Shown in pieces: positions 1 through 5,608 of a stretch of DNA of 7,660 nucleotides. Origin of the DNA: Methanobacteriota archaeon (GTDB taxonomy: Archaea > Thermoplasmatota > Thermoplasmata > JAUWGG01); the NCBI GenBank assembly GCA_030606525.1, contig JAUWGG010000042.1, positions 1 through 7,660 on the forward strand, in the 5' to 3' direction. The position numbers and the translations under genes were made by a program. The number at the start of each line of letters is the position of its first letter. Positions within the stretch are counted from its first letter, which is position 1. Under the pieces are notes generated by a model. The model saw nothing but the letters and a program-made list of their open reading frames with translations. It had not been told where the DNA came from and ran no database searches.

Positions 1-1446
1 GGGATGCTGGAGACGGAAGTTGATTGGCGCAGTTTGGCGCTGAATGAAGCTAGAGCAGTGGATGTGTATCTCCACACTCAGGATTATAACGGAGAAGAGG
101 ATTTCTCCGATCATGTAATCAGCAATAATAAGGGCGTATTAGCGGTTACACAGCGGAGTGTTGCAGTAGATGTTGTTGACAGCAGCGATCCTACGCTATT
201 AGAGATAACACTGCACGCGATCGATGGAGATATCACAGTTAAAAACATCACAGTTATGGCAGTTGGGACAGCAAATGTTCACTCAGCAACGTTGATCAGC
301 ACTGGATTTTCTGCTTCAAGCTCCTTTGGGAACGGGCGAGCTAAATTTTCATTGAATGAACTGGAAATCGCTAAGGATGATGTGAAAATCTTATCGGTCA
401 GTGCAAATGTTGTAAATGTATTAGAGAAGAGCACTATAGGTTTAAAAATTGCACATCCCCATGACATAGAGATAGAAGGAGGCACAGTATCTTTAAAAAC
501 AACAGCACCATTCAGCGGCTATACTGATCTCGCATATGTAAGAGATATACCAGCTACAGTAAAAATAGACGGCGCTTTTGCAGATTGGATTGGAAAAGAC
601 GTGAAAAATGATATGATGGGTGAAGTGACAAACGAGAATATCGATATAATAAAATACGGTACTTCCAGCTCAGCTTCTGATATCTCATTTTATTTGAGAG
701 TTGATGGAGAAATGGTTGGCGGAACCGCGGTTCCATTTAGAAATACTGCTAAAGCGGTAGCTCCATTTGTAGATAGTGACAGAGACACAGTTCCAGACGA
801 GGATGATATATATCCTCAAGATTTCGATAATGATGGTACACCAGATGTGGAAACCAATCATGATGTCGACGGTGATGATATCCAAGATCATCCACATGGA
901 TATGATTACTGGTTGAATACGACCATACCAAGTAATTTCCAATCAGAATATGCGAATAAGGTTGTAAGCATCTATATTGGACCTGTTGAGAAACCAGAGG
1001 TGACCGGCGAGGATACGGTATTCATTTTCATTGACACAGACGACAACACAACTACTGGCTGTCCTGTGAATGCTATCGGTGCTGACAAACTGATACAGAT
1101 CGAAGGGAAATATGGAGAGATAACCAAGAAAAATGTATATACATATAATGCTCAAACAGCAAAGTGGGAAAGTGGTACAGGGATAGTATATGCGCAATGC
1201 GACTCAACTCAATTAGAAGTGGGAATGAGTGCAGCTAACCTGGGAATCGGAATCACTGATGATTTCACTGTTTATTTTGAGATGAGTGATTGGACAGGCA
1301 GTAAAGATCATTCCGATGTTGTTGTGACGAGAGGAATTCTGCACACTCCAGAATTTTCAGATTTGATTATTCCTATTATGGGGATAGTAGTGATCTTTAT
1401 CGTTACTAAGCAGCGCAGAAGAAAGAAAGGAAGTAAAGGCAAGTAG
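1..1446 (+). CDS. Secreted, membrane-anchored surface protein with calcium-binding repeats and PEF-type C-terminal signal (5' partial)
   Basis: The frame is open from base 1, so the N-terminus and any signal peptide lie outside the window; the ATG at 4 is probably internal. Residue numbers below count from that ATG. Residues about 1-180 are beta-rich, Thr/Val/Ser-rich and unassigned. Residues 182-240 start with a D-G-x-F-x-D-W motif (189-195), typical of CBM9/DOMON-like beta-sandwich domains. Residues 257-295 form an Asp-rich stretch (DSDRD, DNDGTPD, DVDGDD) like thrombospondin type-3 or EF-hand-type calcium loops. Residues 320-440 (FIFIDTDDN, IGADKL) look like the rest of the sandwich. The C-terminus has PEF (449-451), a hydrophobic helix (about 453-468) and an RRRKK tail. 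This order matches archaeosortase-processed or simply membrane-anchored surface proteins. The substrate or ligand is unknown. The gene is convergent with the downstream C25 peptidase gene. I am confident it is exported and real, but not of its function. Confidence 0.8.
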   Translation, partial: GMLETEVDWRSLALNEARAVDVYLHTQDYNGEEDFSDHVISNNKGVLAVTQRSVAVDVVDSSDPTLLEITLHAIDGDITVKNITVMAVGTANVHSATLISTGFSASSSFGNGRAKFSLNELEIAKDDVKILSVSANVVNVLEKSTIGLKIAHPHDIEIEGGTVSLKTTAPFSGYTDLAYVRDIPATVKIDGAFADWIGKDVKNDMMGEVTNENIDIIKYGTSSSASDISFYLRVDGEMVGGTAVPFRNTAKAVAPFVDSDRDTVPDEDDIYPQDFDNDGTPDVETNHDVDGDDIQDHPHGYDYWLNTTIPSNFQSEYANKVVSIYIGPVEKPEVTGEDTVFIFIDTDDNTTTGCPVNAIGADKLIQIEGKYGEITKKNVYTYNAQTAKWESGTGIVYAQCDSTQLEVGMSAANLGIGITDDFTVYFEMSDWTGSKDHSDVVVTRGILHTPEFSDLIIPIMGIVVIFIVTKQRRRKKGSKGK

Positions 1447-1453
1447 TTTTTTT
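1447..1453 (+). terminator. Oligo-T stretch after the surface-protein stop codon
   Basis: Seven consecutive T directly follow the TAG stop (1444-1446), and a second pyrimidine-rich stretch lies at about 1473-1487. Archaeal RNA polymerase terminates at T-rich non-template runs without needing a hairpin, so this is a plausible terminator for the upstream gene. The convergent peptidase gene ends only about 50 nt away. On the minus strand the matching pyrimidine-rich DNA (about 1418-1442) lies inside the end of the surface-protein gene, so the two transcripts may overlap at their 3' ends. This is inferred from base composition only. Confidence 0.45.
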
Positions 1454-1495
1454 CTGAACTCTCCCGTTCTAAAGTTTTCTACTTCTTTAAGCAAT

Positions 1496-4120
1496 TTAAC
1501 TTTGGCTATCTAGGTATTCAAGATAAGCTGTCAAATCGTCGATCTTCATGCAAATCTCTGCTTGGGCAGTTGGGTCTATGATCCAATCGTTCTTTGGATT
1601 TCCATCGACATAACCATCAGCCTTTGCTCGTATATTGTATCGCAAGTTACGTATGGCTCCTTCATATTCCTCGACAACCAGTAAATTATGAACAGCAGCA
1701 ATCATCTTTTTAAAGGCGTTCTTTCGTTGCGTCGGATTGCCTTTAAAGAAACTATCATCTAAGTTTTGAATGTAATCATCGATGTCTTGCAAGGCTTCGA
1801 ACTCATCCACTACGATCACAATCATGGTATCACTACCGATTCCACCATCATCATCAGTAACTGTCAATGTCACAGTGTAAATCCCTGGTGCAGAATATAC
1901 GTGGTCTGCTGTTGTTGTACCTGTTGCGTTTGGTTCATTGTTCTCTTCGATGAGTGTTCCAGATACTATTGTTCCATCACCAAAATTCCAGGTAGCAGTA
2001 TGGGTATCAAGCCATCCAGGATCAGTGAAACTTCCTTCAAACATTAAATCATGTACGTATGGTAGGATGAATTGTGGATTTGATTGATCCATCGTTAGAT
2101 TCGTGATCGTTGGTGCAACATTGTATACAATGACCGATCCTGTGTCGTTAGCAGTAAAGCCGAGTTTATCACGCACCTCAACCTTTACCAGTCCAAGGTG
2201 ATCGTCGCCCCACGTGTACGAAGCTGTTGGATTAGTTGACCAATCCGTGTCCCAGACATCATCATTTTCAAAATCCCATCTGTATTCCAATGGATCTCCT
2301 TCTGGATCGTATGAATCACTTGCATTAAAAATCGCAGGTGATCCTTCATCTACTTCATATGGACCATTAGCATCTGCTACTGGAGGATAGTTGGGTACGG
2401 TAGTTAAAAGGTAACAATCAGGGTCACCATAGAGATTATATCTGATAGCATTAGGACTAAGCTCAGAATGATATATTAACACTTCATTTAAAGCCATGCC
2501 TGCTGACATTCCTTTATCAATGATATAATGTGTATAGTAAAATGCCATTTGATGATTATAATGCTTTGTTGGAGTAAACGTGGAATAATCTCCCGTTATA
2601 TATGTCGTCATCCTAGTCCCTGCAACCATTGCAATACCCCCATGTTTCAACAAGGAATATGCAAGATTATTTTTATTCTCAGGGCATGCATTATGACATG
2701 ATCCTTGAAATGTAAACGCTGGTTTTGAATCATCAAGATGACTCAGATTATCCCGATGAATAACATGTGACGCATGTTCTTCTCCTCCATGAGTGTGCCA
2801 AGTAACCATGCCATAACCGTTTTTCCATTCATTCCATACTGTTTCATACTCACAAGGCCAAAGCTCAGGGGTTGGGGGAGCGAAATCCTTCTCATAGATT
2901 CTATAATAGGAGAAACCATTAGGCATTGCAATAAATTGTTTAATTGCTTCACCAAGACCTGTACTTGTTGTTTTAGAGTCCATTCGCGCCATAGGCAGCA
3001 GAATTGATTCTCTCCAGCTGATATCACCAGGGTCTGTTTCATAATCAATCATTTTACGAAGTATTGCATCTAGTTGCTCATAATCACTATCATATACAGG
3101 GATGCGCCCAACATATACCTCCGCTTCAAGATCAGGATGACCTAAACCTATATCACCAGTACCCCATTCAAAAGAAATCTCTGGATCAACTCTGGTGAAT
3201 TTGTAATCAGTAAAATCATTATTATCATAGTAAAATCCTGTTAATCCACCAACATTTCCATCTGCATCATAGAGGTGGTGATTGGGGATAATCTTTTCAG
3301 ACTTGTCAATAAAGTTTCTCCAATACAGCTTAATGATTCCATCTCCGTAGTTCTCACGGAAGAAGAGACTGATATCATGTTTCCCCGCTGTCAAACTAAT
3401 AACTGCTTTATCCTCCATTAAATCGTGTTCATCCCAGTTATCAATAACATATATTCCATCAATCATTAACTGCACGCCATCGTCACTTAATGTCCTAAAC
3501 GTATAAACTATATCGTAATCACACATAACTTCCCCAGTCCAAAAAACTGAGAATGTATCACTCGCAATAGAGGGATCAGGGCTTGTTAAGGAATCATAAT
3601 CTTTAAGTTCATAATAAAAACCGTCACCATCTAAATCCCAATTACTATCTAGATCACCATAATATAAATCCGTTGGTGCTCCTGTTCCCCCTTTAAAATA
3701 TTTTGGCCAACCCATCTTCATCGGGATGTCACCAACATGATCATTAGGATCCTTTGTATCATCGGGGTCAGAATCCCCAATGAAGAGTACATATTCAATA
3801 TCAAGGGTTTGGTAATTATCTATCAACCATTTACGAATTTTATCAGCTCTTTCGTTTGGATACTGACCAGTAAGACCAAGAAAATCAGATTCAGTTACTA
3901 CTTTTACTGAATGGCCACAGAACTCTTTCATATGGATGAAATGCTCAAGTTCTTCACTGTTTTCAATTATATCATTTGTAGTAATAATCACGTAATCGTA
4001 TTCTATCGAGTTGTTGGCGGTATTAGCACTATCATTCAATGGCACTGCTACTGAAAAAACAGTAGCGAACATCACTACACATAGCCAAACGGTTAAAACT
4101 TTGTTTAACTTCTCTTTCAT
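1496..4120 (-). CDS. Secreted gingipain-type cysteine peptidase (family C25) with PA14, two PKD domains and helical C-terminal module
   Basis: The predicted protein has 874 residues from the ATG at 4120, which lies 6 nt after a G-rich SD; ATG 4123 and TTG 4150 are alternatives. Residues 1-26 form a signal peptide (KEKLNK, then a hydrophobic core). The C25 fold starts at about 40 (YDYVIITT), with VLFIGDSD (111-118) and, after an insert, VYVGRIPV (335-342). The clan CD catalytic pair is visible as His444 in HTHGG and Cys475 in QGSC. An extra Cys479 follows. A PA14-like module with a DD calcium motif (213-214) occupies about 176-325, with its parts out of the usual order. Two PKD-like domains follow (about 577-668, with WDFEN; and 669-771, with WNFGDG). 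Residues 776-874 are a helical module with no recognised name. There is no C-terminal membrane helix, so the product is probably released or wall-associated. C25 enzymes cleave peptide bonds using Cys; the specificity here is unknown. It is transcribed divergently from rpsL with its own promoter. Confidence 0.88.
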   Translation of the reverse strand: MKEKLNKVLTVWLCVVMFATVFSVAVPLNDSANTANNSIEYDYVIITTNDIIENSEELEHFIHMKEFCGHSVKVVTESDFLGLTGQYPNERADKIRKWLIDNYQTLDIEYVLFIGDSDPDDTKDPNDHVGDIPMKMGWPKYFKGGTGAPTDLYYGDLDSNWDLDGDGFYYELKDYDSLTSPDPSIASDTFSVFWTGEVMCDYDIVYTFRTLSDDGVQLMIDGIYVIDNWDEHDLMEDKAVISLTAGKHDISLFFRENYGDGIIKLYWRNFIDKSEKIIPNHHLYDADGNVGGLTGFYYDNNDFTDYKFTRVDPEISFEWGTGDIGLGHPDLEAEVYVGRIPVYDSDYEQLDAILRKMIDYETDPGDISWRESILLPMARMDSKTTSTGLGEAIKQFIAMPNGFSYYRIYEKDFAPPTPELWPCEYETVWNEWKNGYGMVTWHTHGGEEHASHVIHRDNLSHLDDSKPAFTFQGSCHNACPENKNNLAYSLLKHGGIAMVAGTRMTTYITGDYSTFTPTKHYNHQMAFYYTHYIIDKGMSAGMALNEVLIYHSELSPNAIRYNLYGDPDCYLLTTVPNYPPVADANGPYEVDEGSPAIFNASDSYDPEGDPLEYRWDFENDDVWDTDWSTNPTASYTWGDDHLGLVKVEVRDKLGFTANDTGSVIVYNVAPTITNLTMDQSNPQFILPYVHDLMFEGSFTDPGWLDTHTATWNFGDGTIVSGTLIEENNEPNATGTTTADHVYSAPGIYTVTLTVTDDDGGIGSDTMIVIVVDEFEALQDIDDYIQNLDDSFFKGNPTQRKNAFKKMIAAVHNLLVVEEYEGAIRNLRYNIRAKADGYVDGNPKNDWIIDPTAQAEICMKIDDLTAYLEYLDSQS
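3146..3595 (-). other. PA14-like module inserted in the C25 domain, segments in permuted order
   Basis: This region encodes about residues 176-325 of the peptidase. The PA14 core comes first (residues 188-270: DTFSVFWTGEV, SDDGVQLMIDG, LTAGKHDISLFF, KLYWR), followed by the usual end of the domain (EKIIPNHHLY, 275-284). Only after that comes the segment that normally opens a PA14 domain (GLTGFYYDNNDF, 292-303, then ISFEWGTG, 315-322). The flanking C25 landmarks are DLDGDG before and VYVGRIPV after. PA14 modules usually bind carbohydrates, and the adjacent Asp pair in SDDG resembles the calcium site of yeast flocculins. The assignment rests on motif recognition, not on a profile search. Confidence 0.65.
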
Positions 4121-4126
4121 CATATT

Positions 4127-4133
4127 CCCCCCC
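4127..4133 (-). promoter_or_regulatory. G-rich ribosome binding site of the C25 peptidase gene
   Basis: On the minus strand seven G precede AATATGATG. A GGGGG run can pair with the CCUCC of the 16S 3' end through one G-U pair. The spacing is 3 nt to ATG 4123 and 6 nt to ATG 4120, so ATG 4120 is preferred. The in-frame TTG at 4150 would lie at or upstream of the predicted transcription start and is unlikely. Confidence 0.5.
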
Positions 4134-4136
4134 AAA

Positions 4137-4149
4137 TGCCAAAATGGCA
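4137..4149. repeat. Short palindrome TGCCA-AAA-TGGCA at the predicted peptidase transcription start
   Basis: Perfect 5-bp arms are separated by 3 nt. The element falls about 25 nt downstream of the peptidase gene's TATA box, where transcription should begin, and just before the SD. It could be an operator or a small 5'-end hairpin. Five-bp arms can occur by chance, so the functional call is weak. Confidence 0.3.
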
Positions 4150-4169
4150 AATCCTAATGAAGGTATAGG

Positions 4170-4185
4170 TATAAAGATTTTACTA
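4170..4185 (-). promoter_or_regulatory. Archaeal promoter (BRE + TATA) of the C25 peptidase gene
   Basis: The minus strand reads AGTAAAATCTTTATA: a purine/A-rich BRE-like block, then the TATA box CTTTATA (4176-4170). Initiation about 25 nt downstream would fall near 4147, giving a 5' leader of about 25 nt with the G-rich SD before ATG 4120. The spacing is consistent with an archaeal promoter. Confidence 0.5.
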
Positions 4186-4337
4186 AGGGATTTTTGATGC
4201 CATACAACCTAGCAGAAAAACAGGAAATGGGGTTTTAAAATGTGGTCTTTCGGGGTGTTTCATTGAGTTTTTTTCCTTGCGCTCTGGTGTCACGGAAGCA
4301 ATAGTTAAGAATATATACCAAAAAATGTATTATCAGC
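4186..4337. other. Divergent intergenic region, no gene recognised
   Basis: This AT-rich stretch lies between the peptidase promoter and the rpsL promoter. It holds a T7 run (4268-4274) and a second weak TATA-like element (AATATATACC, 4310-4319) that could serve rpsL as an additional start or the opposite strand. I find no convincing ORF with an SD, no tRNA T-loop or acceptor pattern, and no strong hairpin. The RNA polymerase/nusA genes often found upstream of archaeal rpsL are absent here. Confidence 0.5.
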
Positions 4338-4359
4338 GCAAAATCCTTATATTTAAATA
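4338..4359 (+). promoter_or_regulatory. Archaeal promoter (BRE + TATA) of the rpsL-rpsG-fusA operon
   Basis: A GCAAAAT block (4338-4344), resembling a BRE, precedes TTATATTTAAATA (4347-4359), with the strong TATA core TTTAAATA. Initiation about 25 nt downstream would fall near 4380, giving a leader of about 40 nt to the start of rpsL. The match and spacing are good for an archaeal promoter. Confidence 0.65.
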
Positions 4360-4410
4360 CCCCAATCACCAATAGAGTGATGAACGGTATAGATGAATAG
4401 ATAAGGTGAA

Positions 4411-4416
4411 AGGTGA
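4411..4416 (+). promoter_or_regulatory. Ribosome binding site that selects the TTG start of rpsL
   Basis: AGGTGA matches the complement of the archaeal 16S 3' end (AGGAGGTGATC) and lies 4 nt before TTG 4421. A second copy (4404-4409) overlaps the alternative GTG start at 4406 and cannot serve it. ATG 4433 has a GAGGT abutting it with no spacer, so it is a poor start. The site therefore favours TTG 4421. Confidence 0.55.
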
Positions 4417-4420
4417 GAAA

Positions 4421-4849
4421 TTGGGTCGAGGTATGAACACAGCGCGTAAACTGAAAAAGGACAGGAAGAAGCGCAGATGGAGCGATAGGAACTTCAAAAA
4501 AAGAATGCTGAAACTTAGGGAGCGTTCAGATCCCTTGGAAGGTTCAGCGCAAGCTAAAGGTATCGTTTTGGAGAAGGTCGGGATCGAAGCGAAACAGCCC
4601 AACTCCGCTATTCGAAAATGTGTGAAGGTACAGTTGATCAAGAATGGAAGGCAGATCACTGCCTTTGCAGTGGGTGATGGCGCGATCAACTTCATTGACG
4701 AGCATGATGAAATATTAGTGGAAGGTATTGGAGGAAGTATGGGTCGTTCTTATGGAGATATTCCTGGTGTTCGGTTTAAGGTAATTCAAGTGAACAATGT
4801 CTCTTTGGATGAACTAGTTCGGGGACGAAAGGAGAAACCAGTGAGGTAG
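4421..4849 (+). CDS. rpsL: Small-subunit ribosomal protein uS12 (archaeal S12/S23e type)
   Basis: From TTG 4421 the product is 142 residues, the usual archaeal length, and begins MGRGMNTARKL, like other archaeal S12 proteins. GTG 4406 would add five residues and ATG 4433 would remove four. S12 lies at the decoding centre and contributes to codon-anticodon fidelity. The N-terminus is strongly basic (KKDRKKRRW), as expected for an rRNA-binding tail. Conserved blocks are SDPLEGS (36-42), GIVLEKVGIEAKQPNSAIRK (47-66), QLIKNGRQITAFAVGDGAI (71-89), FIDEHDE (91-97) and GDIPGVRFKV (112-121). The ending ELVRGRKEKPVR is typical of the archaeal family. It is the first gene of the operon, and its stop is 4 nt before rpsG. 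Confidence 0.97.
   Translation: MGRGMNTARKLKKDRKKRRWSDRNFKKRMLKLRERSDPLEGSAQAKGIVLEKVGIEAKQPNSAIRKCVKVQLIKNGRQITAFAVGDGAINFIDEHDEILVEGIGGSMGRSYGDIPGVRFKVIQVNNVSLDELVRGRKEKPVR
4843..4846 (+). promoter_or_regulatory. Ribosome binding site of rpsG inside the end of rpsL
   Basis: GAGG lies in the last codons of rpsL, 7 nt before the ATG at 4854. The rpsL stop (TAG 4847-4849) falls between this SD and the ATG, so ribosomes finishing S12 can reinitiate at S7. The arrangement suggests translational coupling. Confidence 0.55.
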
Positions 4850-4853
4850 TGAT

Positions 4854-5600
4854 ATGCCGGGGAAAGAAAAGACGAAAAAAAAAGTGAAGCGGGTCAAAAA
4901 AATCAAGAAGAAAAAAACGGAAGAGATCAAAAAAGAGGAAAAGAAACAACAGAAAAAACCAAAGAAAGAGAAACCCAAAGAAGCGAAAGTTAAAGAGGAA
5001 AAGGTAGAAGAAAAACCAGTTGAGGTGGAAGGCGCTTCCCAATTTCTAATATTTGGGAAATATGACGTTTCTGAGGTTGTAATAAGCGACGCTGGTTTAT
5101 CGAGGTATCTGAATCTCAATCCAATTGCAATTCCGCACACTGGTGCTAAATTTGCAAATAAACGGTTCGGTAAAGCGAAAGTTTCAATCGTTGAGCGGTT
5201 GATCAACAACATGATGCGCACGGAGAATTTTACTGGTAAAAAGATGAAGACGTATAAGGCAGTGAGAAATGCTTTTGAGATCATTCACAAAAAAACAAAA
5301 AAGAATCCTCTGCAAGTTTTAGTTGATGCACTGCAAAACGCTGCACCGAGAGAAGAGATCACGAGATTAAGATTTGGAGGTATTTCTGTTCCAAAGGCGG
5401 TTGACATAGCTCCATTGCGGCGACTTGATACTGCCCTAAGAAACATCAGTAAAGGAGCTGTGAAATCGACGTATAAGAACAAAAAACCAATAGAAAGATG
5501 TCTAGCTGATGAGATCATCATGGCATCTAATAAGGAGATGAATAGTTTCTCCATATCGAAAAAGGAAGAAATAGAAAGAATAGCATCTTCTGCTAGGTGA
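4854..5600 (+). CDS. rpsG: Small-subunit ribosomal protein uS7 (archaeal S7/S5e type) with a long Lys/Glu-rich N-terminal extension
   Basis: The product has 248 residues; archaeal S7 proteins are usually nearer 190-215. The conserved fold begins at about residue 63 (FLIFGKYDVSEVVISD) and continues through RYLNLNPIAIPHTGAKFANK (85-103), IVERLINNMMRTENFTGKK (112-130), YKAVRNAFEIIHKKTKKNPL (134-153), LVDALQNAAPREEITRLRFG (156-175), VPKAVDIAPLRRLDTALRNI (179-198) and the helical end LADEI...IERIASSAR. S7 binds the 3' domain of 16S rRNA and nucleates assembly of the small-subunit head. The first 60 residues contain 26 Lys and 13 Glu with almost no hydrophobics, so this part is probably disordered. 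ATG 4854 has an SD and the reading frame is uninterrupted, so the extension looks genuinely encoded. The 8-nt gap to fusA indicates one transcript. Confidence 0.96.
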   Translation: MPGKEKTKKKVKRVKKIKKKKTEEIKKEEKKQQKKPKKEKPKEAKVKEEKVEEKPVEVEGASQFLIFGKYDVSEVVISDAGLSRYLNLNPIAIPHTGAKFANKRFGKAKVSIVERLINNMMRTENFTGKKMKTYKAVRNAFEIIHKKTKKNPLQVLVDALQNAAPREEITRLRFGGISVPKAVDIAPLRRLDTALRNISKGAVKSTYKNKKPIERCLADEIIMASNKEMNSFSISKKEEIERIASSAR

Positions 5601-5603
5601 GGG
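5596..5603 (+). promoter_or_regulatory. Ribosome binding site of fusA overlapping the rpsG stop
   Basis: GGTGAGGG contains the rpsG stop TGA (5598-5600) and matches the anti-SD through GGTGA or GAGGG. It lies 5 nt before ATG 5609. This again suggests coupled translation along the operon. Confidence 0.55.
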
Positions 5604-5608
5604 TCAAG

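Noticed and set aside
1766..3048. ORFs in other frames across the peptidase gene (plus-strand 93 and 77 codons, minus-strand 101 codons)
   Set aside because: They lie wholly inside the C25 reading frame, which has clear domain motifs throughout, and they have no features of their own.
4121..4150. TTG start at 4150 for the peptidase, adding 10 residues
   Set aside because: It would put non-signal residues (PFWHLGGN) before the signal peptide, lies at or before the predicted transcription start, and ignores the G-rich SD just ahead of ATG 4120/4123.
4197..4238. Small plus-strand ORF starting ATGCCATACAAC (13 codons)
   Set aside because: There is no SD or promoter at a suitable distance and no recognisable product.
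4268..4274. T7 run as a terminator in the intergenic region
   Set aside because: No plus-strand gene ends upstream of it in this interval; the neighbour on that side is transcribed the other way.
4377..4454. C-box-like GTGATGA and a D-box-like CTGA, suggesting a C/D guide RNA
   Set aside because: The spacing is somewhat long, no convincing internal D'/C' pair is present, and the downstream part is rpsL coding sequence. A chance match is likely.
4776..5284. Long minus-strand ORFs rich in Phe and Leu, resembling membrane proteins, opposite rpsL/rpsG
   Set aside because: They are the antisense of the AAA/GAA-rich S7 extension, which reads as TTT/TTC on the other strand. No supporting SD or promoter was seen, and the plus strand encodes a clear ribosomal protein.
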